This document shows, piece by piece, positions 8,349 to 15,339 of a stretch of DNA of 58,016 nt (the first letter of the stretch is position 1; every line of letters begins with the position of its first letter). A model generated the notes under the pieces. The model was not told where the DNA came from, did not search any database, and saw only the letters and a list, made by a program, of their open reading frames with translations. A program made the position numbers and the translations under genes. This stretch comes from Caryophanales bacterium UBA6865 (lineage in GTDB: Bacteria > Bacillota_I > Bacilli_A > RFN20 > CAG-826): positions 64,855-122,870 of the forward strand of contig DKCV01000010.1 in the NCBI GenBank assembly GCA_002449265.1. Direction: 5' to 3'.

Positions 8349-8813
8349 ATGCTAAAAACAAATGTTATGCGTCTATTAGATGTCCATCAAATCCATTATG
8401 TTCCACACGAATATGACGAATCCATCGTAAATGGGATGGAGGTTGCAGAAGCTCTAAACGAAGATCCGGAGTGTGTTTTCAAAAGCCTTGTTTGTGAGAA
8501 TGAGAAACACATGCACTTCATTTTTGAAGTGCCAGTCAATCAAGAATTGAATCTAAAAAAGGCCGCTATCGCAAGCGGTTCTAAAAGCGTTGCTATGATT
8601 AAGCAAAAAGAGCTTCTTCCGTTAACTGGTTATGTACATGGCGGTTGTAGCCCCATTGGCTTAAAGAAACCAATGCCAGTATTTATTGATGAGACCGCTC
8701 AGTTATTTGATACGATTTATATTTCGGCTGGAAGAAGAGGCTATCAAGTGGAACTTTCTCCGTTGGACTTAGAAAAATTCACGGGAGGGGAATTCGTTTC
8801 TTTAGCCGACTAG
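8349..8813 (+). CDS. ybaK: YbaK/EbsC-type Cys-tRNA(Pro) / aminoacyl-tRNA deacylase
   Basis: A 154-residue single-domain protein of the YbaK/EbsC (tRNA_edit) family. Members hydrolyse mischarged Cys-tRNA(Pro) in trans. Family features are the N-terminal amphipathic stretch, the KSLVC segment, the invariant KKAAIASGSKSVAMI region with the catalytic lysine, the glycine loop GYVHGGCSPIGLKK, and the C-terminal ISAGRRGYQVELSP. Length matches the family. It starts seven bases after a terminator T run with no clear Shine-Dalgarno; the T run leads into TAACAT, so the start of its mRNA is uncertain. A terminator follows at 8845-8870. Confidence 0.92.
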   Translation: MLKTNVMRLLDVHQIHYVPHEYDESIVNGMEVAEALNEDPECVFKSLVCENEKHMHFIFEVPVNQELNLKKAAIASGSKSVAMIKQKELLPLTGYVHGGCSPIGLKKPMPVFIDETAQLFDTIYISAGRRGYQVELSPLDLEKFTGGEFVSLAD

Positions 8814-8844
8814 TTTTTTATTCTATATATTAAGTAGCTATTAG

Positions 8845-8870
8845 AGGGTGGACGTGCTGCCACCTTTTTT
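8845..8870 (+). terminator. Rho-independent terminator after ybaK
   Basis: Stem GGTGG/CCACC (extendable by A-T and G-T pairs) with loop ACGTGCTG is followed by six T residues. It separates ybaK from the small-peptide locus. Confidence 0.7.
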
Positions 8871-8941
8871 GATTTAAAAAATTTTTCGAATTTTTTGTAA
8901 AAAGAGACCAAAAACTGACTATTAAATAGTGGGAGGACGTT

Positions 8942-9007
8942 ATGCTCTCCTTAATAAGATCGCTTAGCCCCGCGCTCGTCATACTAGAAAGGAGGGAAGC
9001 TAGATGA
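8942..9007 (+). CDS. Short leader ORF (21 aa) of candidate type I toxin locus
   Basis: A 21-codon ORF (MLSLIRSLSPALVILERREA plus R) with a strong Shine-Dalgarno GGGAGG at 8931-8936. Its stop TGA overlaps the ATG of the next short ORF (ATGA at 9004-9007). The Shine-Dalgarno of the second ORF (AAAGGAGGG) lies inside its last codons, so translation of this ORF would control access to the second. A 13-base inverted repeat (ACTATT A AATAGT, 8918-8930) lies just upstream and overlaps a possible -10 region. It may be a leader peptide rather than a functional protein. Confidence 0.4.
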   Translation: MLSLIRSLSPALVILERREAR

Positions 9008-9081
9008 GCGAGAAACTCTTCGTGCTCCTTGTTCTAGCAATGATTTATCTCATTGTTAGAAAAAAAGACGCCAACCGTTAG
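9004..9081 (+). CDS. 25-aa single-helix hydrophobic peptide, candidate type I toxin
   Basis: The peptide begins MSEKLFVLLVLAMIYLIV and ends RKKDANR: one membrane helix with a charged tail, the shape of Fst/TxpA/holin-like type I toxins. AAAGGAGGG at 8988-8996 gives a near-ideal ribosome site. On the opposite strand a strong promoter (9113-9141) fires toward its 3' end. A minus-strand terminator hairpin sits over the stop codon (arms 9068-9075 and 9091-9098, then seven T residues on the minus strand). That convergent arrangement is what par/fst-type modules use for antisense repression. Toxicity is inference; it could also be a membrane regulatory peptide. Confidence 0.5.
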   Translation: MSEKLFVLLVLAMIYLIVRKKDANR

Positions 9082-9106
9082 CGTTGCTTCGTTGGCGTTA
9101 TCTAAC
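9060..9106 (-). ncRNA. Candidate antisense RNA to the hydrophobic peptide ORF
   Basis: From the minus-strand promoter at 9113-9141 the expected start is near 9106. Transcription would end at the hairpin ACGCCAAC/GTTGGCGT followed by a run of T residues (plus-strand A run 9060-9066). The product would be about 46 nucleotides and complementary to the last codons, stop and 3' region of the 9004-9081 ORF. The hairpin has a U tail only on the minus strand, so the terminator serves this RNA specifically. Exact ends are inferred. Confidence 0.45.
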
Positions 9107-9112
9107 AACGAA

Positions 9113-9141
9113 AGTATAGTCCAAGTTTAGCACTTGGGCAA
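9113..9141 (-). promoter_or_regulatory. Antisense sigma-A promoter
   Basis: Reading the minus strand, TTGCCC (plus 9136-9141) and TATACT (plus 9113-9118) are separated by exactly 17 bp. This is one of the best consensus promoters in the window, and the only thing it can drive is the short antisense transcript over the peptide ORF. A very similar element (TTGCCG, 16 bp, TATACT) lies at 17830-17857 beside another short ORF. Confidence 0.65.
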
Positions 9142-9185
9142 GGGCCGGGGCTAGGCCCTTATAAAATGAGTTTGAGGTATAAGGA

Positions 9186-9554
9186 ATGAGATTAGTTAAC
9201 TCTCTACTAGATGAATTTGTCGCGTGGTATGAATCGCTTCTTTTAGAGTCCTTAGATTCCTTTCGAAATGAGAAAAGCGGATGTTACGAAATAAACGAAA
9301 TTGGGAAAGAAGCAAAAGAGGCTTTTATTCGTTCCTACGAGATTGCTCATCATCTTCAAAGCGAAGAGAATAATGAATATTCTCGCTTTAATTCAATAGA
9401 AGGAGTTTCCGTTTATCTTCTTTCTAAGTCAAACCAATTTTTAGAGGCTATCTTTTTAGAGAATGCGCCGGCGTATGCTTATATGCCAAATTTGTTATGC
9501 TACTCAAAAGAAGTTGAAAGCAACCTGCTTTATTTTTGCAATAAATGCCGATAA
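9186..9554 (+). CDS. Hypothetical protein, 122 aa
   Basis: I do not recognise this protein. It is soluble and acidic, probably helical in the first half (many Glu, Leu, Ser). It ends with CNKCR, a CxxC pair that could bind metal but is alone. The ATG has TAAGGA three bases upstream. A GC-rich hairpin (AAGGGCC/GGCCCTT, 9141-9161) and TATAAAAT-like sequence precede it. It lies between the candidate antisense locus and the CIRCE-controlled hsp20 gene and is not obviously linked to either. Codon use looks like its neighbours, so I treat it as real. Confidence 0.6.
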   Translation: MRLVNSLLDEFVAWYESLLLESLDSFRNEKSGCYEINEIGKEAKEAFIRSYEIAHHLQSEENNEYSRFNSIEGVSVYLLSKSNQFLEAIFLENAPAYAYMPNLLCYSKEVESNLLYFCNKCR

Positions 9555-9582
9555 AAGGTACAAAAATAGAATATTGTAAAAC

Positions 9583-9609
9583 TTAGCACTCAATAGTTGA
9601 CAGTGCCAA
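9583..9609. promoter_or_regulatory. CIRCE operator 1 (HrcA site)
   Basis: TTAGCACTC, nine bases, CAGTGCCAA: the left arm matches the CIRCE consensus perfectly and the right arm matches 7 of 9 (consensus GAGTGCTAA). It overlaps the -35 box at 9597-9602. Confidence 0.85.
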
Positions 9610-9624
9610 AAATGGGAGTATTAT
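9597..9624 (+). promoter_or_regulatory. Sigma-A promoter of hsp20
   Basis: TTGACA (9597-9602), 16 bp, TATTAT (9619-9624). The expected start near 9631 lies inside the second CIRCE element. Bound HrcA would cover both the -35 box and the initiation site. Confidence 0.8.
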
Positions 9625-9628
9625 AGTG

Positions 9629-9655
9629 TTAGCACTTGAAAGATATGAGTGCTAA
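9629..9655. promoter_or_regulatory. CIRCE operator 2 (HrcA site)
   Basis: TTAGCACTT, nine bases, GAGTGCTAA: the right arm is perfect and the left arm is 8 of 9. The element sits at the transcription start and in the 5' leader of hsp20, the classical CIRCE position. Confidence 0.92.
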
Positions 9656-9677
9656 AGATTCATGGAGGATTCAAATT

Positions 9678-10103
9678 ATGTACGATCTTAAATCAAGAAA
9701 TAATTCCTTAGAAAATGCACTTTTCAATGATTGGTTCATGCCAGAGACCAATAAGAGTCTCCAAATGAGAACCGATATTAAAGAAGACGACCATAACTAT
9801 GTCCTTGAAGTTGAACTCCCAGGGGTCGATAAGAAAGATATCGATATTTCGTTAAATGATGGCTATCTCACCGTTAAAGCGACGGTAAATAACAAATTTA
9901 AGGATCATGATCACGAGAACGGCAATAATAAGAAATTCGTTCATAGAGAACGTTTCTATGGTGTCGCTTCTAGAAGCTATTATATCGGCGACGTCGATAT
10001 GAAGACCATCAATGCAACGTTTGAAAACGGAATCTTGTCTGTAAGTTTCCCGAAAGAGAATCCAGAGAAGAAAGAAGCTAACCATCGCATCGAAGTCAAG
10101 TAA
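9678..10103 (+). CDS. Hsp20 / alpha-crystallin small heat-shock protein
   Basis: A 141-residue ATP-independent holdase. The alpha-crystallin domain covers about residues 35-135: it opens with RTDIKEDDHNYVLEVELPGV, has the DIDISLNDGYLTVKA strand pair, and ends with the conserved ENGILSVSFPKE motif. A short basic tail follows. I chose ATG 9678 because GGAGG (9664-9668) is correctly spaced; the upstream in-frame ATG and TTG at 9636-9645 lie within the CIRCE operator. Two CIRCE elements flank the promoter, so it is predicted to be repressed by HrcA and induced by heat. hrcA is not in the window. A strong terminator follows, so the gene is monocistronic. Confidence 0.95.
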   Translation: MYDLKSRNNSLENALFNDWFMPETNKSLQMRTDIKEDDHNYVLEVELPGVDKKDIDISLNDGYLTVKATVNNKFKDHDHENGNNKKFVHRERFYGVASRSYYIGDVDMKTINATFENGILSVSFPKENPEKKEANHRIEVK

Positions 10104-10130
10104 CCCCTAATACTTGATTCGACATACCTT

Positions 10131-10172
10131 AAGAGCAGGTTGTTACCCCCTTTCTCACCTGCTCTTTTTTCG
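10131..10172 (+). terminator. Rho-independent terminator after hsp20
   Basis: A nine-base perfect stem (AGAGCAGGT / ACCTGCTCT) with a 16-base loop is followed by six T residues. Confidence 0.93.
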
Positions 10173-10426
10173 TTGATTATTAAGTAATTTTGATGATGAA
10201 AACGGAAAATGCATTTTACTAAAATCCCTCTTGCTTCAATAGAGCGAAAAAGGACTTTTCTAACTTGTTTAGCGCTTTCAAAGAAGAAAAAATACTCAAA
10301 ACAGGTATTTTTCGTTGAAAAATAGGCTTTTTTTCGTAATTGGCCAAAATATTTACAAAAATTCGTTCTCTATTACGAAATTTTTGATTAATATTAATCA
10401 CATACGGAGATTTTCTCCAAAAATTT
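10173..10426 (+). promoter_or_regulatory. AT-rich upstream region of the GT2-GH3 operon with palindromes
   Basis: No convincing gene. Two symmetric elements stand out. TTTCGTAAT (10332-10340) and ATTACGAAA (10372-10380) form a spaced inverted repeat. TGATTAATATTAATCA (10385-10400) is a perfect 16-bp palindrome 26 bases before the GT2 start and overlaps a possible -10 (TATTAAT). A small hairpin GGAG-ATTTT-CTCC (10406-10418) precedes the ATG and occupies the only Shine-Dalgarno-like sequence. Operator function is inference. Confidence 0.45.
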
Positions 10427-11455
10427 ATGAAGTATTTATCTTTTGTTGTTCCTTCATATAATGCTGAAAAGTTTTTAGATAGGAGCATACCTTCTCTATT
10501 AAAAGGCGGAGAAGACGTTGAGATCATTATTGTCAACGATGGGTCAAAAGACCATACCTTAGAAATTGCTCATCGCTATGAAAAAGAAAACCCTTCCATC
10601 GTAAGGGTTATCGATAAAGAAAATGGCGGGCATGGTTCTACGATTAACGCCGCGTTAGAAGTCGCGACCGGTTTGTATTTTAAATGTGTGGATGCGGATG
10701 ATTGGCTTGATGAGGATGCCCTTCATTCTTTGCTTAAGACCATTAAAGAAAAAAATAAATCGAATGAGGCCCCTGACCTCTTTTTGACGGATTTTGTTTA
10801 TGAAAACGTTGAAGCGGGGATTCAGCACGTTGGCTCATTAGGCAAATATTTCAAAAAGCCTATGAAAACAATCACATGGGACGAATTAAGAACGTTCAAG
10901 TATACGGATTATATTATGATGCATATGCTTGTTTACCGTCTTGATGTGCTTAAAAAGAGCAAGCTTCATCTTCCCGAGCATACCTTCTATGTTGATAACG
11001 TTTACGTCTATGAACCTCTCTATTACGTCAATACCCTTTGCTATCTCCCGATTTCGCTATATCGTTATTCCGTAGGGAGAAGCGATCAATCCGTTTCGAT
11101 TCAAAACGCGGACAAAAATTATTCGCATCAATTCCGCGTTTTTGAAAAAACGATGCTTCGTTATACCAAAGAAGACTTGGACAAGTTAACGAAAAAGCAT
11201 CGCAAACAGATGATTCACGCTTTCATTACCATCGTTTGCTTAACGCAGCATTATGCAACGATTGGTGACTATAAAAAGAAATACGCCGAATACAAGTGCC
11301 TCGTCAAAAAGTTCAAGGAGGAAAACCCTTCCTTCTATCGACTTGTCCGGTATCGAACTTTGATGACTTGTTACTTCAACTTGCCGTTCTTTCTGAAAAG
11401 GTTCGTTGTGAGGTATTTCTACAAATTGGTAATGAAAAGAACAGGATGGAATTAA
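10427..11455 (+). CDS. Glycosyltransferase family 2 protein
   Basis: A 342-residue inverting GT-A glycosyltransferase. The first 100 residues carry the family fold: FVVPSYNAEKFLDRSIPSLL, the nucleotide motif IIVNDGSKDHT, and the metal-binding D89-A-D91-D92 (CVDADDWLDEDAL). The rest is helical and basic with no clear membrane segment, though a hydrophobic, basic C-terminus (LPFFLKRFVVRYFYKLV) could touch the membrane. It is the first gene of an operon with a cytoplasmic GH3 (4-base gap) and a membrane protein. It probably glycosylates a lipid or surface polymer; donor and acceptor are unknown. A palindrome upstream may be its operator. Confidence 0.9.
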   Translation: MKYLSFVVPSYNAEKFLDRSIPSLLKGGEDVEIIIVNDGSKDHTLEIAHRYEKENPSIVRVIDKENGGHGSTINAALEVATGLYFKCVDADDWLDEDALHSLLKTIKEKNKSNEAPDLFLTDFVYENVEAGIQHVGSLGKYFKKPMKTITWDELRTFKYTDYIMMHMLVYRLDVLKKSKLHLPEHTFYVDNVYVYEPLYYVNTLCYLPISLYRYSVGRSDQSVSIQNADKNYSHQFRVFEKTMLRYTKEDLDKLTKKHRKQMIHAFITIVCLTQHYATIGDYKKKYAEYKCLVKKFKEENPSFYRLVRYRTLMTCYFNLPFFLKRFVVRYFYKLVMKRTGWN

Positions 11456-11459
11456 TAAA

Positions 11460-13922
11460 ATGAAACAGGAAAAGATTGTCGAAAGCCTGACTCTAGAAGA
11501 GAAGGCGAAACTTACGACCGGTAAAAATTTCTGGGAATCGACCGGATTTCCTTCCAAAGGCGTTCCTTCGATTTTCTTCTCGGATGGCCCACACGGGATT
11601 CGTAAGCAAGCCCTTGCCGCTGATCACCTTGGTTTAAATGAATCGTTAAAGGCCACTTGCTTCCCAACCGCGGTCACGATGGCTTCTAGCTGGGATATCT
11701 CTTTAGGCGAAAGAATGGGCGTTGCCTTAGGGGAAGAGGCCCTTGCTCAAAAAGTTAACGTGCTTCTTGGCCCAGGGATGAACATCAAAAGAAACCCATT
11801 ATGCGGTAGAAATTTTGAATATTTCTCAGAAGACCCTTATTTAGCTGGTAAGATGGCGGCTTCTTACGTTAGAGGTATCCAATCCAATGGGATTTCAGCA
11901 TGCTTAAAACACTTTGCCTGCAATAACCAAGAAGAAAGACGTATGACCATCGACACGGTTGTCGATGAACGCGCATTAAGAGAAATTTATCTTACTGGTT
12001 TTGAAATCGCCGTTAAGGAAGGCAAACCAATGACGATTATGTCTTCCTATAACCGTCTTAATGGTGTTTATACGAACGAAAACCCGCACTTAATGTCGAT
12101 TCTTCGCAAAGAGTGGGGATATGATGGCGTTGTTGTCACCGACTGGGGCGGAGAAAACGACCGCGTTGCTGGCTTAAAAGCGGGTAACGAAATCGAAATG
12201 CCTGGCTCGGGATTAGATACGATCCATCGCGTCATGAGCGCGGTTGAAGACAAAACGCTTAATGTCACCGTTTTAGATGAATGCGTTGACCGCTTTGTGA
12301 ATCTAGCCGTCAAAACATCTGAACCATTCGCGGATGGCAAAAAGCACGAGCAGCACGTTGAAACACATAATGAACTCGCTAGAGAATGCGCGGAAGGTTC
12401 CATGGTCCTTCTTAAAAATGAAGGCAAGATACTCCCATTAGAAAAAGGCGCAAGAGTCGCGATTGTTGGTGACTTTGCTAGAAAACCAAGATATCAAGGC
12501 GCGGGTAGTTCTATCGTTAACTGCACGAAACTTGTTTCTGCGCTCGATGTAGTTGGAAATTATGATATTAACTTCATTGGTTACGAAAAAGGGTTCCATC
12601 GTTTTGGACGCCATTCCAAGAAACTTCTTAGAAAAGCGGTGAAACTCGCGAAAACTGCCGATGTTACTTTAGTCTATTTAGGATTAGACGAAGCGATTGA
12701 AGCAGAAGGCCTTGACCGCAAAAACATGGAAATCAATCAAAACCAAGTCATGCTTCTTAAAGCTTTAAAAGAAGCGAACTGCAAAGTAGTTGGCATTCTT
12801 CACGCTGGAAGTGCCGTTACGATGCCTTGGGCAGATGATTGCGATGCGCTTCTTAATGCTTTCCTCCCTGGACAAGCTGGCGCAGAAGCCGAATTCAATA
12901 TCCTAACGGGTAAAGTGAATCCAAGCGGAAAACTCGCCGAAACTTATCCATTTGAATATAGTGACACCCCAACCCACAAATATTTCCCAGGGAAAGCTGT
13001 CACAACGGAATATCGTGATTCTATCTTTGTTGGGTACCGCTATTATCAAAAAATTGAAAAGAAAGTCAGATTCCCATTCGGATTCGGTCTCTCGTATAGC
13101 GAATTTGAATACCACGATTTACGAATTGAAGCGGGGAAGGGCGTCTATTTCAAGATTAAGAACACTTCTAAAGTTGAAGGAAAAGAAATCGCTCAGCTTT
13201 ATGTTAGAAAGCCATATTCTAGCGTCTATCGCCCAGACAAAGAACTTAAGGGATTCATTAAAATTGATCTAAAAGCAGGGGAAGAAAAAGAAGTCTTCAT
13301 CCCATTCGATGAATATACCTTCCGTGTCTATGACATGGGCGCGAATGCTTGGCGCGTTGAAAAAGGCCGCTATAGCATCATGATCGCTTCCAATAGTGAA
13401 GATGTTCGCCTTTCTGCTGAAATCGATCTCGATGGCACTGAATTAAATACTGCTGGACGTGCTCAAAAAGATGTTCCAGATTACTTCTTTGGCAAAATCG
13501 ATGACATCAAAGACGAAGAATTTGCCAAAGTCCTTGGGCACGCTGTTCCAAAATCGAGTTATACCTTCCTTAAGAAGAACCGCATGCTTGTTCATTACAA
13601 TACGACGGTTTGGGAACTTAAATATGCGAAAGGCTGGGCAGGAAGATTCTTCTCTAGAGCCATCCGCTTCGCGATTTGGCTACTTAGAGCGTTTGGCGAT
13701 GTGAAGACATCCAATACCTTAATCATGGGTATGCTCCATCAGCCAATGAGAGGAATCTCACGTATGACGGGTGGCTCCATCAGCTGGGGTCAACTCGATG
13801 GGCTCATTGAGATGTTCAACGGGCACTTCTTCAAAGGCTTGCATCACTTCTTCAAAGAAGGGCGTAAGAATAAAAAGAGAGCTAAAGCTGCCAAAAAGGC
13901 TGAAGCAAAGAAAGGGGAATAA
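11460..13922 (+). CDS. GH3 beta-glucosidase-like glycoside hydrolase, cytoplasmic
   Basis: An 820-residue retaining GH3 enzyme in the standard domain order. The N-terminal TIM barrel (about 1-290) has KHFACNN at K150/H151 and the nucleophile D228 (VVVTDWGGENDR). The alpha/beta C-terminal domain (about 310-540) carries the EAEGLDR segment typical of beta-glucosidases. A fibronectin-III-like domain follows (about 570-660), then an unusual 150-residue extension with amphipathic helices and a very basic tail. No signal peptide, so the substrate must be intracellular or at the inner membrane face. It starts four bases after the GT2 stop and ends just before a membrane-protein gene. With those partners it may trim a glycolipid or imported glucoside. 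Exact specificity is unknown. Confidence 0.93.
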   Translation: MKQEKIVESLTLEEKAKLTTGKNFWESTGFPSKGVPSIFFSDGPHGIRKQALAADHLGLNESLKATCFPTAVTMASSWDISLGERMGVALGEEALAQKVNVLLGPGMNIKRNPLCGRNFEYFSEDPYLAGKMAASYVRGIQSNGISACLKHFACNNQEERRMTIDTVVDERALREIYLTGFEIAVKEGKPMTIMSSYNRLNGVYTNENPHLMSILRKEWGYDGVVVTDWGGENDRVAGLKAGNEIEMPGSGLDTIHRVMSAVEDKTLNVTVLDECVDRFVNLAVKTSEPFADGKKHEQHVETHNELARECAEGSMVLLKNEGKILPLEKGARVAIVGDFARKPRYQGAGSSIVNCTKLVSALDVVGNYDINFIGYEKGFHRFGRHSKKLLRKAVKLAKTADVTLVYLGLDEAIEAEGLDRKNMEINQNQVMLLKALKEANCKVVGILHAGSAVTMPWADDCDALLNAFLPGQAGAEAEFNILTGKVNPSGKLAETYPFEYSDTPTHKYFPGKAVTTEYRDSIFVGYRYYQKIEKKVRFPFGFGLSYSEFEYHDLRIEAGKGVYFKIKNTSKVEGKEIAQLYVRKPYSSVYRPDKELKGFIKIDLKAGEEKEVFIPFDEYTFRVYDMGANAWRVEKGRYSIMIASNSEDVRLSAEIDLDGTELNTAGRAQKDVPDYFFGKIDDIKDEEFAKVLGHAVPKSSYTFLKKNRMLVHYNTTVWELKYAKGWAGRFFSRAIRFAIWLLRAFGDVKTSNTLIMGMLHQPMRGISRMTGGSISWGQLDGLIEMFNGHFFKGLHHFFKEGRKNKKRAKAAKKAEAKKGE

Positions 13923-13927
13923 TTACC

Positions 13928-14992
13928 ATGGAAGAAATTCAAGCTAAACCTTATTCGACAAATCAATTTGTTTCGTTTTTCCAACACATTTGGCGTTGGT
14001 GGCTAGGAGTTTGGTACTCCTTTAGCGACGCCCACCCAAAGTTCTCGTCCTTACTTTATAAGGTCGCGTTCTTCTTCATCTTCTCGATGGCGGTCACGGT
14101 ATGGCAATTCATCATCATGACCTTCCTACCTTATGCGTTCACTTCTCTTAATAACATTCCGTTTGCGTGGCCGAGAGTGGAACTTCCATTCAAAGATGCC
14201 GCTGGGAACGCCTTATATTTCGGTATCTTCAATGAACCGGTCCAGCTTCTTGCAAAAGATGGCACGATTTTCCAAGCTTATACTGCTGCAGAAGTTACTG
14301 CGAAAATAAATGCTGGGTATACCCTCCGTCCAGGTGGATTAGGCAACTTCATCGCGTTTGAAATTGCTGTCTTCACCGCTCAATGCATTAACTTCCCACT
14401 TCAAAGAAATATCACTTATAAGTCCAAAGGAAATCCTTATTTCCAAGCTCTTATGTATTTTGTTGGTTGGGTTGGTGTTTCTATCCTTACGAACGCAATC
14501 TGGGGCATTGCTAACCCATTGCTCCTTTCTTGGAACGTCAACGATGTCGTTATCGGATTACTCAAGACGGTATTAACCGGCGGCGTTTCGATGGTTATTT
14601 TCTTCTTCATCTTCCTTCTCATTTTCCCAAATCTTGAGAAGTCCGCTCAAAACGCTGAAAAGCGTGATGAAAAAGCGCAAGCTAGCGATATCTCGAATGA
14701 GAAAAAAGAAGCCATCCACGCTAAAGCAGTCGAGCTTAGAAAGAAAGCGAATCTCGAAAATGCTCGCTTAGGTTCCATCAGCGCCGCTTCCACCTATAAC
14801 GCTAAAGCGATTGATTATCTTTCCCTCAAAGACAAGATTGCTCTTCTAGAAAAAGACAATCCAAAAGGCGTGGATATTGCAAAAGAAAAAGAGCTTTTAG
14901 AGAAGAAATACACCCTTGCTTTAGATGCAAAGCATAAAGCGGAAGAAAAGAAAAATGAGTATGACGCTTTAGTGGCTGCTACTACAAAATAA
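13928..14992 (+). CDS. Multi-pass membrane protein, weakly GtrA-like
   Basis: A 354-residue protein with about four membrane helices (near 45-70, 140-160, 175-195 and 210-240), a large exported or loop segment between the first two, and a charged coiled-coil-like C-terminus (about 240-354). The segment INFPLQRNITYKSKG resembles the NfllnRxwtF signature of GtrA-family flippase-like proteins, so it may help translocate a lipid-linked sugar; this similarity is weak. It is the last gene of the GT2-GH3 operon, five bases after the GH3 stop, and is followed by a strong terminator. The context supports a role in surface glycolipid or polymer export. Confidence 0.6.
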   Translation: MEEIQAKPYSTNQFVSFFQHIWRWWLGVWYSFSDAHPKFSSLLYKVAFFFIFSMAVTVWQFIIMTFLPYAFTSLNNIPFAWPRVELPFKDAAGNALYFGIFNEPVQLLAKDGTIFQAYTAAEVTAKINAGYTLRPGGLGNFIAFEIAVFTAQCINFPLQRNITYKSKGNPYFQALMYFVGWVGVSILTNAIWGIANPLLLSWNVNDVVIGLLKTVLTGGVSMVIFFFIFLLIFPNLEKSAQNAEKRDEKAQASDISNEKKEAIHAKAVELRKKANLENARLGSISAASTYNAKAIDYLSLKDKIALLEKDNPKGVDIAKEKELLEKKYTLALDAKHKAEEKKNEYDALVAATTK

Positions 14993-15019
14993 GCGCAAAA
15001 CCCGTCTAAAATTACGAAT

Positions 15020-15051
15020 AATGCCTAGGTTAATCGCTTGGGCATTTTTTA
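15020..15051 (+). terminator. Rho-independent terminator of the GT2-GH3 operon
   Basis: A ten-pair stem (AATGCCTAGG / CTTGGGCATT, two G-T pairs) with a seven-base loop runs into six T residues. Confidence 0.85.
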
Positions 15052-15339
15052 TATGTCTCAAGTAAAAGAAGCAAAAAACAGAGCCAAATTAACCATTTTG
15101 CGCCTATGAATTTAGCTTTATTTGGCGTTTTAATCTTACGAATCTAATGTTGGTAATCCGTCCAAAATGTGATAAGAATTAAAATATAGGTGTGACTTGC
15201 TTTTCATTATTCTTCTTTTGTAAGTAAATCGCACTATTAAATTTTTAGGGGCGTGTTCGCGGTGATGATCATTTTGAAAAAACCGCAGAATCTAAAATTC
15301 CTATCGCAATAAAATCGTAAGAATGCGGGAGGGCAAGAA
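15052..15339 (+). other. Non-coding upstream region of the two-component system
   Basis: No convincing gene. Seen: a CGCC/GGCG inverted pair (15101-15104 / 15124-15127), a GCGGT/ACCGC pair (15259-15263 / 15282-15286), and weak promoter-like TTGCTT with GTAAGT 17 bp later near 15198-15226. A 16-codon reading frame starting near 15263 is probably chance. The region could carry LytTR-binding repeats, but I could not identify a clear pair. Confidence 0.4.

Noticed and set aside
10219..10536. 105-codon minus-strand frame before and over the GT2 gene
   Set aside because: It covers the GT2 start and its promoter region; composition and lack of a ribosome site indicate chance.
15263..15313. 16-codon frame before the LytTR regulator as a leader peptide
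   Set aside because: Weak start context, no matching Shine-Dalgarno and no sign of attenuation; probably chance.
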